Shown one piece after another: positions 23,716-37,400 of a DNA stretch of 64,000 nt. The stretch covers positions 741,001 through 805,000 of the forward strand of contig JAOTON010001033.1 of assembly GCA_034440635.1 (NCBI GenBank), given 5' to 3'. Within the stretch, counting starts at the first letter, position 1. Each line of letters starts with the position of its first letter. This stretch comes from Lepas anatifera. Its lineage: Eukaryota; Arthropoda; Thecostraca; Lepadidae. The translations under genes were made by a program, and so were the position numbers. A model generated the notes under the pieces. The model was not told the origin of the DNA and searched no databases. It saw only the letters and a list, made by a program, of their open reading frames with translations.

Positions 23716-25176
23716 CATTCATCCCAGCCCGTCCTTCAGAGATGTCACACAAAACATTTCCGCCGCCGGGCGCTGTTTGCCAACTCTGCAAACAAACAAA
23801 CTCGGTCCAAATGCGGCGCCCGGCCGGGCAACAGCTCAGCAGCAGAGCCAGGTTTCGGCGCGCTCAGTTGTTTATCAGCAGGGAATTGGCTTCCCTGCTC
23901 CGGCGCGCGACTAAACACCTCGCCCCCTCAGGATCTGGTTTGGCAGTGGCCATGCAAAAGGCGGCGGGGCGCAGAGGACGGGGAGGGGGATACACTGAGC
24001 CGGCAGCGACGATGGTTCGATGAGGAGCGCGGTATCAGCGGGACCGGCGACCGCGCCCCCTTTTTATCAGCAGTGACATCGAGCCGCCGCCGATCGACCT
24101 AACAAACCGGGCCGGCGGGCCGACTGCGGCTGATGGAGTGCGGACAGGGCTTGGACTGCGGCTGTGTCGGCGGCAGCGCGCCGCGTCGTCTCATTTATCT
24201 GACGTCAGCGGGCGGCCCGCGCCGGCCACGCCGTTTTCAATTACTGGCGGCCGGGTCCGGCCGGCGGCCGCCAGACGCGCCACCCTCAAAATTAGCCGCC
24301 ACCACACTTTTTCTGCTAATCATCGCGGCATCATTTCCTCCGCGCCAATCAGTCATTAAATTCGCATTCGCCGGCGCCACTAAAAAGTGTGAGAAGAATA
24401 AGAAGCGACAGTGTTAGCAAGGAAACGGAGCCAACCGGGCGAAAAATATAGCGCCACGGCAGGAAAAGGAAGGAGAACACGTTGCGAGTCCGCAGCTCTG
24501 ACGGCGATGGCACAGCGCCGCCGCATAAAAATTCACCGCACCAAACTAGATCATCCGTTCTGGAGCTACATGATAACTTAGACAGATAGTGAGGAACATC
24601 AGATGTACAGTCACGATGAGGAGACAAGCCCCCAGGAATCCTACATTTATAACATCATAAAAACGAAAGATACGGATAATTCGCAGACACAAATCAGTCG
24701 CCGCCATCATTAATATACCCAGGACACAGATCTTCTGTAACGGCGCCGCGTCACACCACCGCCCGCAGCGAAGTCACATGTCGTCGGACGCGACGCGGTC
24801 GGCGGTGTCATCAAGAACCGCTGCCGCAGACGACGAGACGCCGCCCGCCCAGCCCAAAACCATCCGCTACCAATTAGCTGGTTCAATTTTGTCAGCGGAC
24901 CGGCGCGCGCGCGCGGGACGCACTCCTTGATGGGCCATATTGGCCGTTTGATTAGCTAGCGAATGAGCGAGTGGCCGCAAACAGGCCGACAAATGAAACA
25001 AAGCCGGCGGTGGCGCCCGCTGCCGGATTTCCCCGGGGGCAGCCGGCGCGCCCGCCGCGGCCACGCTGGCGACGCAGACGGATCGACAGCTAGCGCGCGC
25101 GCCCGCGCTAATAAAACCGCGCCCATTCCACTCGGAACGGGACGCAACACAATATAATGGCACGTGAGCAGTGGCC
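23716..25176. other. CpG-rich non-coding island
   Basis: Two CpG-rich blocks (23740-24400 and 24740-25176) around a more balanced stretch. AATTAGCC and TAATCAT cores occur within the GC-rich DNA (24290-24330, 24870), which looks more like regulatory DNA than coding sequence. No exon recognised. Confidence 0.4.
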
Positions 25177-25628
25177 GCCGGCCGCGGCAGCGTAGCGACA
25201 GGGGCCACGGAAACGACAGGAGCCGCGGCAGCGTAGCGACAGGGGCCACGGAAACGACAGGAGCCGCGGCAGATGCAGCGACAGGGGCCACGGAAACGAC
25301 AGGAGCCGCGGCAGTTGCAGCGACAGGGGCCACGGAAACGACAGGAGCCGCGGCAGCGTAGCGACAGCGGCCACGGAAACGACAGGAGCCGCGGCAGCGT
25401 GGCGACAGGGGCCACGGAAACGACAGGAGCCGCGGCAGTTGCAGCGACAGGGGCCACGGAAACGACAGGAGCCGCGGCAGTTGCAGCGACAGGGGCCACG
25501 GAAACGACAGGAGCCGCGGCAGCGTGGCGACAGGGGCCACGGAAACGACAGGAGCCGTGGCAGTTGCAGCGATAGGGGCCACGGAAACGACAGGAGCCGC
25601 GGCAGTTGCAGCGACAGGGGCCACGGAA
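25177..25628. repeat. Minisatellite, 41-42-bp unit, about 11 copies
   Basis: Units contain GACAGGGGCCACGGAAACGA and CAGGAGCCGCGGCAG, ending either AGCGTAGC (41 bp) or TTGCAGC (42 bp). The two length variants alternate in runs. Confidence 0.94.
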
Positions 25629-26389
25629 ATCTCAGTGGCGACACTGTCACGCCAATGCAGGTGTGCCTGAGAGCACTGAGAGAGACCCGCCAGGCGAAAT
25701 GGGCGAGGGTAGATCTTTGAGCATGATATTGACTAGCCATATACCGTTTGGATATAACGCAACAACAAAACCCGGGTGTGTTATGCACTCCTAATAAACT
25801 AGGGCAATATAATGGGTTAGCGATCGTAATATAATGACCAGAAAACATCAGCATCGACACAAAAAGATCAGATTACGCGATGTGGTTAACGCTTCAGACA
25901 CCACATTGACCTAGAGTTGTGAAAACGATAAACACATGCATTATGTTGTGTTCTTCCTTGCGTTTTCTTAGAGTAAGTGAGGTAAATCTAGGCAAACATG
26001 GGAAAAGAAAAATGCAGAAAAGGTTAGGCGAGTTGCTACAGAGTTACAACTTTTCCAGATCGGGGTCGAAACGGGGAAACGGATGGTCAAGTCGGTTAGC
26101 AGGGCAGCACATATAAAATATGTGCCGGATTAAAATTGCAATCATCCCGGAACCAGAACCGGGGTCTGATATGGGGCATTACGCTCAGCCAAGCTTGGAT
26201 AATTCCTTTTCTACGGACGTGGCACGCGCTCAGGACGGGCGATAAGCCCAATCGCTTGACAAAAGTTCTGGTCATGGTCAGCAGCAAGCAACGGCCTGGT
26301 CCCCTTGCCAAAAGTCAGCAGCAATAAACGCATTGCACGGAAGTGAGGGAAATATAACTGTACAAGAGGACATGACCACATGCAGCGTC
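25629..26389. other. No gene recognised
   Basis: Balanced to AT-rich sequence between two arrays, with no transposon ends or coding-like frames. Confidence 0.35.
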
Positions 26390-27665
26390 TGGCAGCGGCT
26401 GAGACTGAGGAGTGACGACCGAGACTGGGAGGCAGCAGCCGCGGTTGCCAGCGCTGAGACTTAGGGGTGATGACTGAGACTGAGCGGTGAGGAGTGAGAA
26501 ATGAGACTGAGGAGTGCGGACTGAGACTGAGGAGCGAGGACTGAGGAGTGAGGACTGGGACTGAGGAGTGAGGACTGAGACTGAGTAGTGAGGACTGAGA
26601 CTGAGCTGCAGCAGACGCAGTCGACAGTGCTGAGACTGAGGAGTGAGGACTGAGACTGAGACTGAGGAGTGAGGACTGAGACCGGGCTGCAGTAGTCACG
26701 GTTGAAAGTGCTGAGACTGAGGAGTGAGGACTGAGACTGAGGAGTGAGGACTGAGACTGAGCTGCAGTAGTCACGGTTGACAGCGCTGAGACTGAGAAGT
26801 GAGGACTGAGACTGAGCTGCAGTAGTCACGGTTGACAGTGCTGAGACTGAGGAGTGAGGACTGAGACCGGGCTGCAGTAGTCGCGGTTGACAGTGCTGAG
26901 ACTGAGGAGTGAGGACTGAGACTGAGCTGCAGCAGTCGCAGTCGACAGTGCTGAGACTGAGGAGTGAGGACTGAGACTGAGACTGAGGAGTGAGGACTGA
27001 GACCGGGCTGCAGTAGTCACGGTTGAAAGTGCTGAGACTGAGGAGTGAGGAGTGAGGACTGAGACTGAGCTGCAGTAGTCACGGTTGACAGCGCTGAGAC
27101 TGAGGAGTAAGGACTGAGACTGAGCTGCAGTAGTTGCGTTTGACAGTGCTGAGACTGAGGAGTGAGGACTGAGACTGAGCTGCAGTAGTCGCGGTTGACA
27201 GTGCTGAGACTGAGGAGTGAGGACTGAGACCGGGCTGCAGTAGTCACGGTTGACAGTGCTGAGACTGAGGAGTGAGGACTGAGACTGAGCTGCAGTAGTC
27301 GCGGTTGACAGTGCTGAGACTGAGGAGTGAGGACTGAGACTGAGCTGCAGTAGTCGCGGTTGACAGTGCTGAGACTGAGGAGTGAGGACTGAGACTGAGC
27401 TGCAGTAGTCACGGTTGACAGTGCTGAGACTGAGGAGTGAGGACTGAGACCGGGCTGCAGTAGTCACGGTTGACAGTGCTGAGACTGAGGAGTGAGGACT
27501 GAGACCGGGCTGCAGTAGTCACGGTTGACAGTGCTGAGACTGAGGAGTGAGGACTGAGACTGAGCTGCAGTAGTCGTGGTTGACAGTGCTGAGACTGAGG
27601 AGTGAGGACTGAGGAGTGAGGACTGGGACTGAGGAGTGAGGACTGAGACCGGGCTGCAGTAGCCG
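26390..27665. repeat. Minisatellite, 55-bp unit with inner sub-repeats, about 23 copies
   Basis: Each unit joins GAGACTGAGGAGTGAGGACT (itself an internal near-repeat) to GCTGCAGTAGTCACGGTTGA and CAGTGC. The left part (26390-26620) contains extra copies of the short GAGGAGTGAGGACTGAGACT sub-repeat alone, so the 55-bp unit probably arose from a simpler array. The plus strand is poor in cytosine. Confidence 0.93.
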
Positions 27666-28628
27666 CAGTCACCATCGCTGCCGCATGGCGAGGACGTGGA
27701 GGACCCGGTGGTCCCAGAAATCAGCGGCGCTCGCACCGTCGATTTACGGGCCGATCGCCGGCCAAGGACGACGGCGACGCGACGATCCATCGCAGCAGCG
27801 GCCGCTTCCGTTAGTCATCGGTTAGGCGGCGACGTCGCCTCTCGACGCCGACCGAGTAAAAAGCGGAGGCGCGGCGTCACCCGCGGAGCCGGCGCCACTG
27901 TCGGTCGATGTCCCGGCGGGACGGCGGAGATCCGCAGATCAGCCCCACACAGCCTCACAACTCATCGCCAGCGCCGCAGGGTCGGCCGGCTTCTGTACCT
28001 GGCAGTCTGGAGAGCCGCCGTACATCATTGCCAAAGCCCGGTCGGCGACCACGTCGCATCCAGAACACTGGCTGGGTTCGGCTGGATCTGGGCAGACGAT
28101 AAGGGCAGTGGTGGCCGGGTCGTCTCCAGCTCGGTATGAGCCACATCCGGCGCCGGCTCCATCGATAGCGCCCAGATCGCCGCCGGCCACTCTCGCCGGA
28201 TCGGGCACGCGCGCTGATCGATGGACCTCTGCCGCCGGCGCCCATGCATCTTAGCCGCAATTAATACCGCGTCGGCTTTTATTATGATGTCACTGGGGAG
28301 GGCCGGCGCGGCGCGGTCGGAGCGCGCAATTACACGATTCACCACGCGGAAGCGGCAGAACAGGGGCGCCGCCGGCCGACAACAGATTATCGACGGCCAG
28401 CAGAATACAGCGGCAGCAGACACCGCGAGACCAACCGGGATCTGTGATGGATCGGCTGCGCCCCGAGGCCAAATGGCCTGAAAACCAGTTTTCAAACACT
28501 ATTCTGACCTACCAGCCCCTGTCCTTGGTTAATGAGATTGGTCAGATGAAGGACCGCAGTTCTACGCTGGGACTAAGGTTTTCGACAACAAAGGTGTCCT
28601 GCCAACAATATCACAGGTTCTGGGAGTC
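27666..28628. other. CpG-rich non-coding island
   Basis: Follows directly on the 55-bp array. CpG-rich to about 28450. Open frames on both strands overlap and show no domain-like sequence. Confidence 0.4.
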
Positions 28629-30219
28629 CAGTGGCGGATCCAGCCGGTCGGTTTGGGAGGGGCAAACCAAAGTCGAAAAGAAAATAAAGAAAAGAAAAAA
28701 CGTCCCCCAGTGAAAAATTGCCCTACAGATTCCCGGTAGAATTTTCGGTATTTGAGGCAAAAAACAAAGCAAAACAAATGAAAGCAAAGCAAAAAAACGT
28801 CAGGGGGTGAAAAATGTGGGCTCAGGATAGGGGAAAGTGGGGGTCATGGACACCGTGGGTAAGACGGACACCCCCTGTTTGGGAGGAACTGACAGTGCCG
28901 CGACCGGGAAAAGCGCGTAATACGCTTACTTTTAGCACGCGTCGGTCGCTGAAAAACGTTGGGTCCGGTAAGCTCTCTAGGATTTATACAATTTTCATAA
29001 AAGTAAAACCTGTAACTCATGCGTTATTTTCAGAATCGAATTCTTAAGATCATTCCATGGATGTTTCTATAGATACATTATTGGTATTACGTAATATGGC
29101 TCTTCAAGATGTTACATTCTGTTCACCGCAGTCGCTGACTGTGTAATCGCAATGTCATCCAATTCATGTCCAAGTTTGTTTGGGAAGGGCAAAATGGGGT
29201 AAGACGGACACCACGTGTGGGGCAAGATGGACATGGTGTCCATGTTGTCCCACACAAGAGTATATTTAATTTTATATGATATAAGCTTAAATAAACAAGT
29301 TTTAAGGGGCGGCGTGTTGGGTGCAGGGCAGCAAAGTCAGTGTAGGGGGCGGCATGTTGGGTGCGGGTCGGAAGTCAGCGTAGCACTGCTCTAAAAGTCA
29401 GGTGAAGGCTCATCCTTCCCTCGATGGGCGACTCGGCGCCCCACATGGATGGAGCCGGCACTTTGGAGCTAAAGCGTTTGGGGGTCCGGGCCCGCTGCCC
29501 CCCTGGGTGCGCACCCACCCCTGATCCGGATGGCGCCCCCGGCAAGGTGCCGCTCCCTCTGATCGGCGATCCTGGATCAACCTTGCACAGTTCCACGACA
29601 GCCCTTGATACTTTAATCTTCCACCATAAGAAAAATCAGAAAAGGCATGACCCCCTTTGACCCTTTGACGGAAAAGGTAAAAATGCTTCCTTCCCCGCGG
29701 CGGACGACAGTCGCCTAGTGGGTGGATGCAGATGTAAACCTTTAAAGCCTGGTTCGATCACTTTGTTCATCTTGTCCATCTTTCCCATGGGGTGACCATG
29801 TTACCCCACTAGGTGGGGCGAAATGGACTTTGCTATTTTTCTAAACTTTACGCAATTCTTAATAGGATAATTACAGACACCTAGCTGCTTGCACAGTGGT
29901 AGATAAATGTCTGAAGTATCTCTACAGCAAAAATGGGAAGAAACAAGCTATTAAGTCATCGAAAACCCACACCATCTTACGGTGTCCGTGACCCCCACTT
30001 TCCCTACTTTTGTCCTATCCAAGGCCCAATATTTCCATTGAACTTAACTGGTTCTGTTTGAAGTTAAGAGTTAAAGCACCTAGAGCTTGCTTATGAACTA
30101 AAAAGGAGTCGGGGAAAAAACGAGGTCGATCGCTTTGTGGACGGGGGGGGCAAAAACATAGTTTTCCCCAGCTTTCCCGTTTGGGGGAAATGCCTTTTAC
30201 CCCCCTGGATCCGCCACTG
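28629..30219. mobile_element. hAT-type non-autonomous element with a nested insertion
   Basis: Ends are CAGTGGCGGATCCAG on the left and its inverted copy on the right (30205-30219). The flanking octamers TGGGAGTC and TAAAAGTC match at 5 of 8 positions, all differences being transitions, as for an old duplication. The body matches the copy at 54252-54641 (AAACGAGGTCGA, GAAGTTRAGAGTTRAAGCACC) once the nested element at 28830-30004 is taken out. No coding capacity. Confidence 0.75.
28830..30004. mobile_element. TA-flanked element nested in the hAT-type copy
   Basis: The inverted ends read GAAAGTGGGGGTCATGGACA on the left and GAAAGTGGGGGTCACGGACA on the right, each next to TA (28828-28829 and 30005-30006). 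Removing the element gives a site that aligns with the uninterrupted relative at 54252. Inside, GTAAGACGGACACC-like motifs repeat, and a 40-bp duplication (GGCGGCATGTTGGGTGCGG) lies at 29308-29384. The TA target fits a Tc1/mariner-like or similar superfamily. No transposase is present. Confidence 0.7.
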
Positions 30220-30542
30220 TAAAAGTCACTGACAATGATAAAGCATATGAAGGCGACGAAGGTTTCCAAGCTTGCTTTGCCTCATTGCGATCTCTAGAAC
30301 GCATCTATCTACCTTCGGTGCGTTCGGCGAAAGCCGAAAATGTTATCGGCATGCTGATATACTTCTGCACCGCAGTAATTCCGCAATCGAGCAATCAAGA
30401 GAACCGTAAACAGTCATCTTCCATGGCACACTCCGAGAGGGGAAGAAGAGGAGGACTTCCTCACTTATATGCCGAGCACTTCCTGGCCAGTAAAACAAAT
30501 CAGAATCACGAGGCAAATTATCCAGAGCAGGGATTACTCTAA

Positions 30543-31537
30543 CACGTGCCCCGCTGGGGGAAAGGCGAAATTCGCCCCCTGCTCCTGGTTTTCACCAGAT
30601 AACACAAAAACGAAGAGGCGTAGAACAAAAACGCTTTCAGTATCTTATTCCTTATCAATTTTACGCATCTAAACAATAATTTAGGTCAGGTCATGTCAGG
30701 TCAAGGAGCTATCCAAGGTCAAACGACCCGACCTCAAAACCTTAAATCACGTGTTTGAAGCGGCGCCTAAGGAACATTAGCAAACCAATCAGTTTGAAAC
30801 TTTCACAATATGATGAGGTCATTAGGGTCTACAAATCTGTTATCTCAGAATTTTGATATTCTTTTACCTAAGGTGGGGTTAATTTTTTGGTCACCCCGTC
30901 ATAAGTATATGGTGAAGAATAGAAAGGGCTCGTTTTCAGTAAATACTGGATAGATAAACCTGATAATCCTCACGCCATGTATTCTTACTACGATCTTAAC
31001 CATAAAGTTGAGTTTTTGACCAACTGACCTCTTAAAGGTCATGTCAGGTCACAGGAGCATACAGTGATTGTTTTGTCAATAACTTCTCATTAAATTTAGA
31101 TAAAGCTCCTATTTTGTTTGCATTGTGCTTATATTGTCACGGGGAGTCGGTTGATATGCAACATGACCATACCAGGTTACCATGTGACCCTGACCTACCT
31201 CAATGACCCTCACCTAGCTAGGTCATATTATACATAATTCGATTTACCACGATAAGAGAAGTCCAATGATGCATGCATATTTTCTCCAGCTCCACTGAGT
31301 AAAATCTAGAGGGGAAACGTTCACTGCCCTGTTGTAAGCCTATGGAACCCCCTTTGACCTATGCTGACCCCAACGTGGACCTGACATAAAAATGTTTCCT
31401 GTAATTTCTCTTCGTCTCGTCAAGAGCTTTCGAACGCCTCCCGCAATTTTTCTTTAGCTTTCTCGGGAAAGGAGATACGGAGGGGGAATACGCCCCCAGC
31501 GGGGCGCGTCCTGCCAGGGGCCCCAGCGAGGTGCGTG
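30543..31537. mobile_element. TTAA/AGGTCA-family element, complete
   Basis: Left target site is CTAA (30539-30542, TTAA with one change) and right is TTAA (31538-31541). The left end has one module (CACGTGCCCCGCTGG) and a hairpin with GGCGAA/TTCGCC arms inside G5/C5. The right end, read inward, has CACGCACCTCGCTGG, a spacer, GACGCGCCCCGCTGG, then a G5/C5 hairpin. The core CGCTGG is common to all three modules. Interior: about a dozen AGGTCA or TGACCT half-sites. No coding capacity. Confidence 0.75.
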
Positions 31538-31541
31538 TTAA

Positions 31542-34394
31542 GAGACTGGAGGCCCGCAGCACACGACTCAGGGACGAAAACCCTTCCGAATTAGCTAAAA
31601 AAAGGGGCAGACCAGAATTTAACGCATATGTGAGAACAACGGATACCAGCCGCCGCATCGTGACACAAAATTCACTGAGGAAAATACTTTGGCGCGGCAC
31701 CGGACGGCAGTCGCGCTCCAGACGCGGATAAGCCGACTCGCAACGCCAAAATAAAAACTTGCCATTTCGAATTCTGCGCTAAGTTTGGAACCCGAATCAG
31801 ACAGGGAGTTGAGAATGGATCAATAAATATTTCGATGAAGGTTTTTCACAAAAAGATTGTCTTGATGTTTGGCCTTTTGGCTGCATGAGCTTTTGGTATG
31901 CATGATATAGCCATGGCCCCCCCAGGTCCGTGTGTCAGACTGACTCTGAGTCCAGACCCCGCTGGTTCGTCCTCAGAGCAACCTGGAGCTCCCTCCAGTA
32001 CCTTGCTCTCGACCCACGTAATCTTCTCGCTCCATTCTAAGGTCGCACTTCTCGTGGTTATTCAGGAGCACGAAAAGTGTAGCCACACAGATTCAACCCC
32101 ACATGAAATCACCACTCCAGCACCCAGTCCCCTTTACGCCCAACCCTCTCCCAGAGTCGTGTACAAATAATCCAGCGGAGGGATGTCAGCCAGCTCCTTT
32201 GAGGCCGGGCGGCGCGCAGTCTGCGTCTGTCGTCCTTCAGAGCCCCGGGCGGCTCTGTTCCTTCAGGCCACGTCGAGTGCACTGTAGAGCGGGCCGGCCT
32301 GTTGTGGCGCGCATTTTCCGGGCGGGGGCCGACCAAAAGCCAGCCGTCGCGGCCGCTATTCAGACGACACGCCCCTGATCACCGCCGCTATTCACCGCGC
32401 TCATCTTCGGCCCTTCCAAATCAGTAGATAGCTTTTGGATCTGGCGTCGACGGCGTTGCAGGCGGCGGCGGCGGCGCGCGCCACTGCACCGGCCCCGGGG
32501 GCCTAATGGAAGACGACCGACGGCTGCATACAGACACACTGATGTATGAAGCCCAGATGAAGTGGGGAAGAAAGGACGATGAGCGACGAGATGTATCGGC
32601 CGGTTATTAATGACAGGGCGATACATCAGCGGCGCGACCGCCGGCGGCGAGCCCGGCGCACAATGCCGCGCCTCCCATGGCGAGCGTGGGCGTCATTAGC
32701 GGCGCGCCGGCGACAGAGCCGGCGGCCGGGCTACTGCTCTGCAGACGCCGCCGTGCATCGACCCACCACGGCTGGATTCACCTGCTGCCGCTGAGCAGAG
32801 GCCAGTCTCCGAACCTCAGCTCTCCCGCTGCAGGCGGTCAGCGCGGCTCACACCGCCAAACACAACTATTGTCCAGACCAGAGACGTCTCAACAACCATC
32901 TTGTTTGTTAGGAGACTGTCACAGTTTCTAGTGCTGGTCGAAATTATGATTGGACTTCCCCCAGTCTGCATTTACGGCCGTTTTTTTTCTCCCAAAAAGA
33001 AGCACCTGTAGAGGTTAGGAAGACGGCGCATACAAAGCAGAGGGGGCGGCCCACACAATGTGGAGGTGGGGCTGAAGCTGGATGGTTTGGGCTTACTCCA
33101 CCACCTGCAACTCTGTATTTATTCAGTGGGCGGAGGTCTTAACAAGGAACCAATTGACTGGATCAATAAAGCCCCGCAGCCTCGCGCCATGGACGGCTGA
33201 TCAGCGAGTGATACCGTTCCATGTCCGGACAGTATTGAGACGGCTGCTTTCCTTCCCAACTGTTTCTGGTTGCACATTTGCCTCCGTCAATGCAGGCTGC
33301 ATCGCAGGTTAGCTGCTTCTTTGTCTTACACAATCAGCGGAAGTGAGATTACCCGCTGAAACGTTATATGAACCAGTCGTGACGAAATTTGGCATCAACA
33401 GCCCACGCCGGTGCTGACATTACTAATGCGAACCCGCGAAGCAGTAACAACTGTCACAAAAGTCTCCAGAAGTCGCATTCCCAACACATAATCAGCAAGG
33501 CACCGTACGTTGCTTTTTTTGAGCACCTGCAGCCGAAACCAGCGACCGAGCATGGACAAAAATATTGGGAAACAATCTCCGGTATGAATACGACAGCAAT
33601 CAACAGCGTGCAAACGCTTGCTGCAGAATAGCGTCGCTTCCGAGCAGAGCCCGGCAGAAAAGTTCCGGGGCTGAATTTTCTGCGACGCGGCAGCACTAAT
33701 TGTTGCACGTGGGGTGGCGCCCGGCGGCGTGCATGGTCGCTAATTGTTGGCGCACTGGAGTGGGGCCGCGGCCGCTACGCTCCGACGCGCGCGCCTGCAG
33801 ACGGCACCTGTAATCAACAGGTACACACCGCAACCACAGCACGGCGTGGACGGCAACGCTCAAGAGAATTCGGCCACGTCTGAATCCGCAAACGGTTGTG
33901 GGCCCAATTTGTTATTTACTCCTATTTTAGGATATAGGTCGGATATGTATCCCTAATCGCGGTGAGCACATGGATCGGGGTGGACTCGTCGGAGAAACGT
34001 CGGATATGGATCGGACTGGACCTGAGCTACACTGGCCAGGACATACCGGTGGCCGGCAGTAGTTGGCAGCCAGTACACCAGCGTACACCGGGCGCGCAGG
34101 CGGCGGCGAGCAGAGGAGCGCGGGATCGATACCGGCGCCGTCGGGTGTCAGAGCGGATGTCAGGAGTCGGAGTCGGCAGGAAATCGGAGGAGAGTGGCGT
34201 CGCAGCCACGCCGCCCACGCCCCGAATACCAATGCAGCGCAGCGACACTAAAACCAGATCAAACTGGGGAGACACGGCCGAACCGACGCCTTTGACACCC
34301 GGCCCCACCACAACATCAACGGCACGCGCCACCAAAAGAAACCCAAATGGCGCTCAATCTCGCGCGAAGAAAGCAAACACAGATCCAACCAATC
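31542..34394. other. No gene recognised; CpG-rich islands at 32170-32900 and 33650-34390
   Basis: 31542-32170 and 32940-33650 are of balanced composition; the rest is CpG-rich. TAATTGTTG recurs at 33695 and 33740. Open frames of 60-170 codons overlap on both strands and show no recognisable domain. Confidence 0.35.
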
Positions 34395-34402
34395 TCCAAA
34401 TA

Positions 34403-37400
34403 CAGGGGCGCAGCCAGAGCTTTGGTATGGGCGGCACACCAACTTTGAGGGGCACCCCGGGGAAAAAAGGGCACTTTTTAACGTAACCTAAAAAACTTAC
34501 TATATCTTGGTTTATATCATTTTTTGGGCATCTTTGGTTAAATAAAAATGCAAATAAATCATTGACGGAGAAGGAAAACGCGATTAAAACCGAAAAAAGG
34601 AGAAAAAATTATCACCAAAATGTCATGGAAGTGGCCAAAACACGACTGTTTTGGATAGATTTAAGGACAAATCAGCCAACTCATGCAAGTATTTAACATC
34701 AGAGAAATCAGCGGAGCATGTGATATCTGTTACAATGTGCAGGTTAAGGCATATTGGAGTCGAAAATTCATTTGTTATGGCCACTGGTTTTGTCGTGACG
34801 AGTGAGCCCTGGCTGAACGCGGATTAAGTTCCTTGCCTCCCACAATCGCCGTGGGACGAGGAGTGGCATAGTGTCTTTGGAAGAACACATTTTTGCTGCC
34901 GAAAAAAATTGGGAGATACCTTTTGAACGCGTTTATTAAGTTCAATATTCTCAAAAATCGGTCCCAGTTAAGAGTAAATAAAAGGTGAACAGGCCAGTGG
35001 TTTGGATGGGGATGGTGTGGCAGGGCAGAAAATTGTGAAAACTAGTTCTTCATTTAAATTAATTAGTAGAAATCCTGGTTTAGGGGACTGTGCTCTGAGC
35101 TCAGGGGCACATCCCTTTTATCATCCCTTCCCAGAAATCCACCAGTATAATAAGAATTTATAAAACCAGGGGTGCCTAGGTATCACAATCCGTTTTAGAG
35201 ATTCATCATTCCTCGTTAGCTCCGTTTTACAAGGTGAGTTTCTATTGTGTTCTTATTCCCCATCTATTCAAGACCAGCTCTGGGGCCCCAAGTGTGGATC
35301 AGAGGCCTCCAGAGCAGCTTCCCCCATCCCCCAGTTGTGCCTCAAGGGACTAGACTAGCTCAGTGACCCCGCCCCGATATGATAGGAGTTGGCCTTGTGT
35401 TCTTATTATCTGTCTACTCAAGACCACCTCAGGGGCCCCTGATGTAGATCAGGGCCACAGAGCAGCTCATGCTTCACCCAGGGACTAGACTAGCTCATTG
35501 GTCCCAGAGATGAGGTCATCAGACTAGCTCACTGGGCCACAGATAGGCGAACAGTTTAAGGCGCCAGATCACCTCAGGGGGCCTCAAGCCAACATTAGGG
35601 GCTCTCACAAGCTCAGCGCCCAGACCAGCTCAGGGTACACTCAGAACCTAGATCCACTCTTGGGCCCCAGATCAGCTCTTGGGCCCCAGATCAGTTCAGG
35701 GGCCTCAAGTCAGGTCAGGGGGCAAGATCAAGTCGGGGCCACTAAATCAGCTAAGGAATCCCTCACCAGCTCGGGGCCCAAGCAGTTCAAAAGCCCCAGA
35801 GCTGCTCAGGGGACACCAGATCGGCCCATAAGGCACCAGATCAGCCTCGGGGACAAACAATCAGATCAGTGGTCCCCGACCAGCTCGGGGCCCAGATCAG
35901 CTCGGGAATACCAGATCAAGTCAGGAGGCACTTAATCAGCTCAGGAGCCCCATACCATCTCAGGGGCCCTCACCAGCCCCTGTGGGCCCAGCTCAGCTCA
36001 GGAAATCACGTAATCTCAGGAAATCACGTAATCAACCCAGGGGGCCCGGGTAAGCTTAAAGGGCACCATATTAGCCATGGGGCACCAGACTAGCTCAGAG
36101 GGAATAAGAAGGGCTCAGGTAACAAACTGATGACTCAGCAGGCACCAGATCGACTCAGGGGCATTAGTTAAGTTCAGGAGGCAGTATATCTGCTCAGGGT
36201 GCACCAGATCGATCAGCGCAGGGGGCAAGTTCAAGTCAGGGGCACTAAATCAGCTCAGGGATCCCTCACCAGCTCGGGACCCAATCATTTCAAAACCCCA
36301 GAGCTGCTCAGGGGACACCAGATGCCCATAGGGCACCAGATCAGCTTCGGGGACAAACAATCAGATCAGTGGTCCCCGACCAGCTCAGGAATACCAAATC
36401 AAGTCAGGAGGCACTTAATCAGCTCAGGAGCCCCATACCATCTCAGGGGCCCTCATCAGCCTCTGTGGGCCCAGCTCAGCTCAGGGCTTTAGAGCTGCTC
36501 ATGAAATCACGTAAGGAGGCCCAGATCAGCTTGAAGGGCACCAGATTAGCTCAGGGGCACCAGACTAGCTCAGAGGACATCAGATGGGCTCAGGAGGCAC
36601 CAGATCGACTCAGGGGCATTAGTGCAGCTCAGGTGGCACCAGATCGATCTGCTAGGGGGCCAGATCAGCTCTCAGCCCCCCCAGACTATGGCAGGAGCCT
36701 AAATCAGCTCAGGGAGCAACATAACAGCTCAGGGGACACAAGGTGGACTCAGAGCTCACCAAACCAGCTCAGGGGGGCACCAGGCCATCTAAGGAGACAT
36801 CAATAATCAGCTGAGAGGGCACCTAATCAGCTGAAGAGGCACCATATTGACTTAGGAGACAGAATCAACTTGGGGAGGCATGAGATCAGCTCGGGGGGCC
36901 CGAATCAGCTCAAGGGCACTAAATCAGCTATTAGGTCACCAGGAAAGCTCGGAGGCATTATACTAACTCAGAGGGCATTATATAGGTTCAGGAGGCACAA
37001 TTATTTGCTCAGTGGGGCACTCGATTGACTCAGGGGCACCAGATCAGCTTAGAGGGCAAGTAATCAGCTCAAGGGGTCAAGACCAGCTGAGAGGCCACGA
37101 GATGAGCTCAAGGAGCACCAGATTAGCTTCACCCGTACGATTACTGGTGCCGATGAGGCATTAGGTGGACACAAACTGGGTGCCCATACTCTTCCCGGGT
37201 GCTTGGAAAGGCGACAGAATGCCCTAGCTGACCGAAAAGGGTATTAAGTTGTCCAACAATAGTTGAAATCGCTAAATGCAGTCTAGTTCCATCTAGGTTC
37301 AACGACGTAGGGCACTAAATTTCGAGCGGCACGGCCCAAAGGGGGTAAACCACCTGGAAATCAAAAGGGCACCCGGCACCGATGGGGGCACGTGCCCCGT

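Noticed and set aside
24867..25860. Overlapping minus-strand open frames of 210-250 codons
   Set aside because: They cover the 41-42-bp minisatellite and CpG-rich flanks; the composition is repeat-derived.
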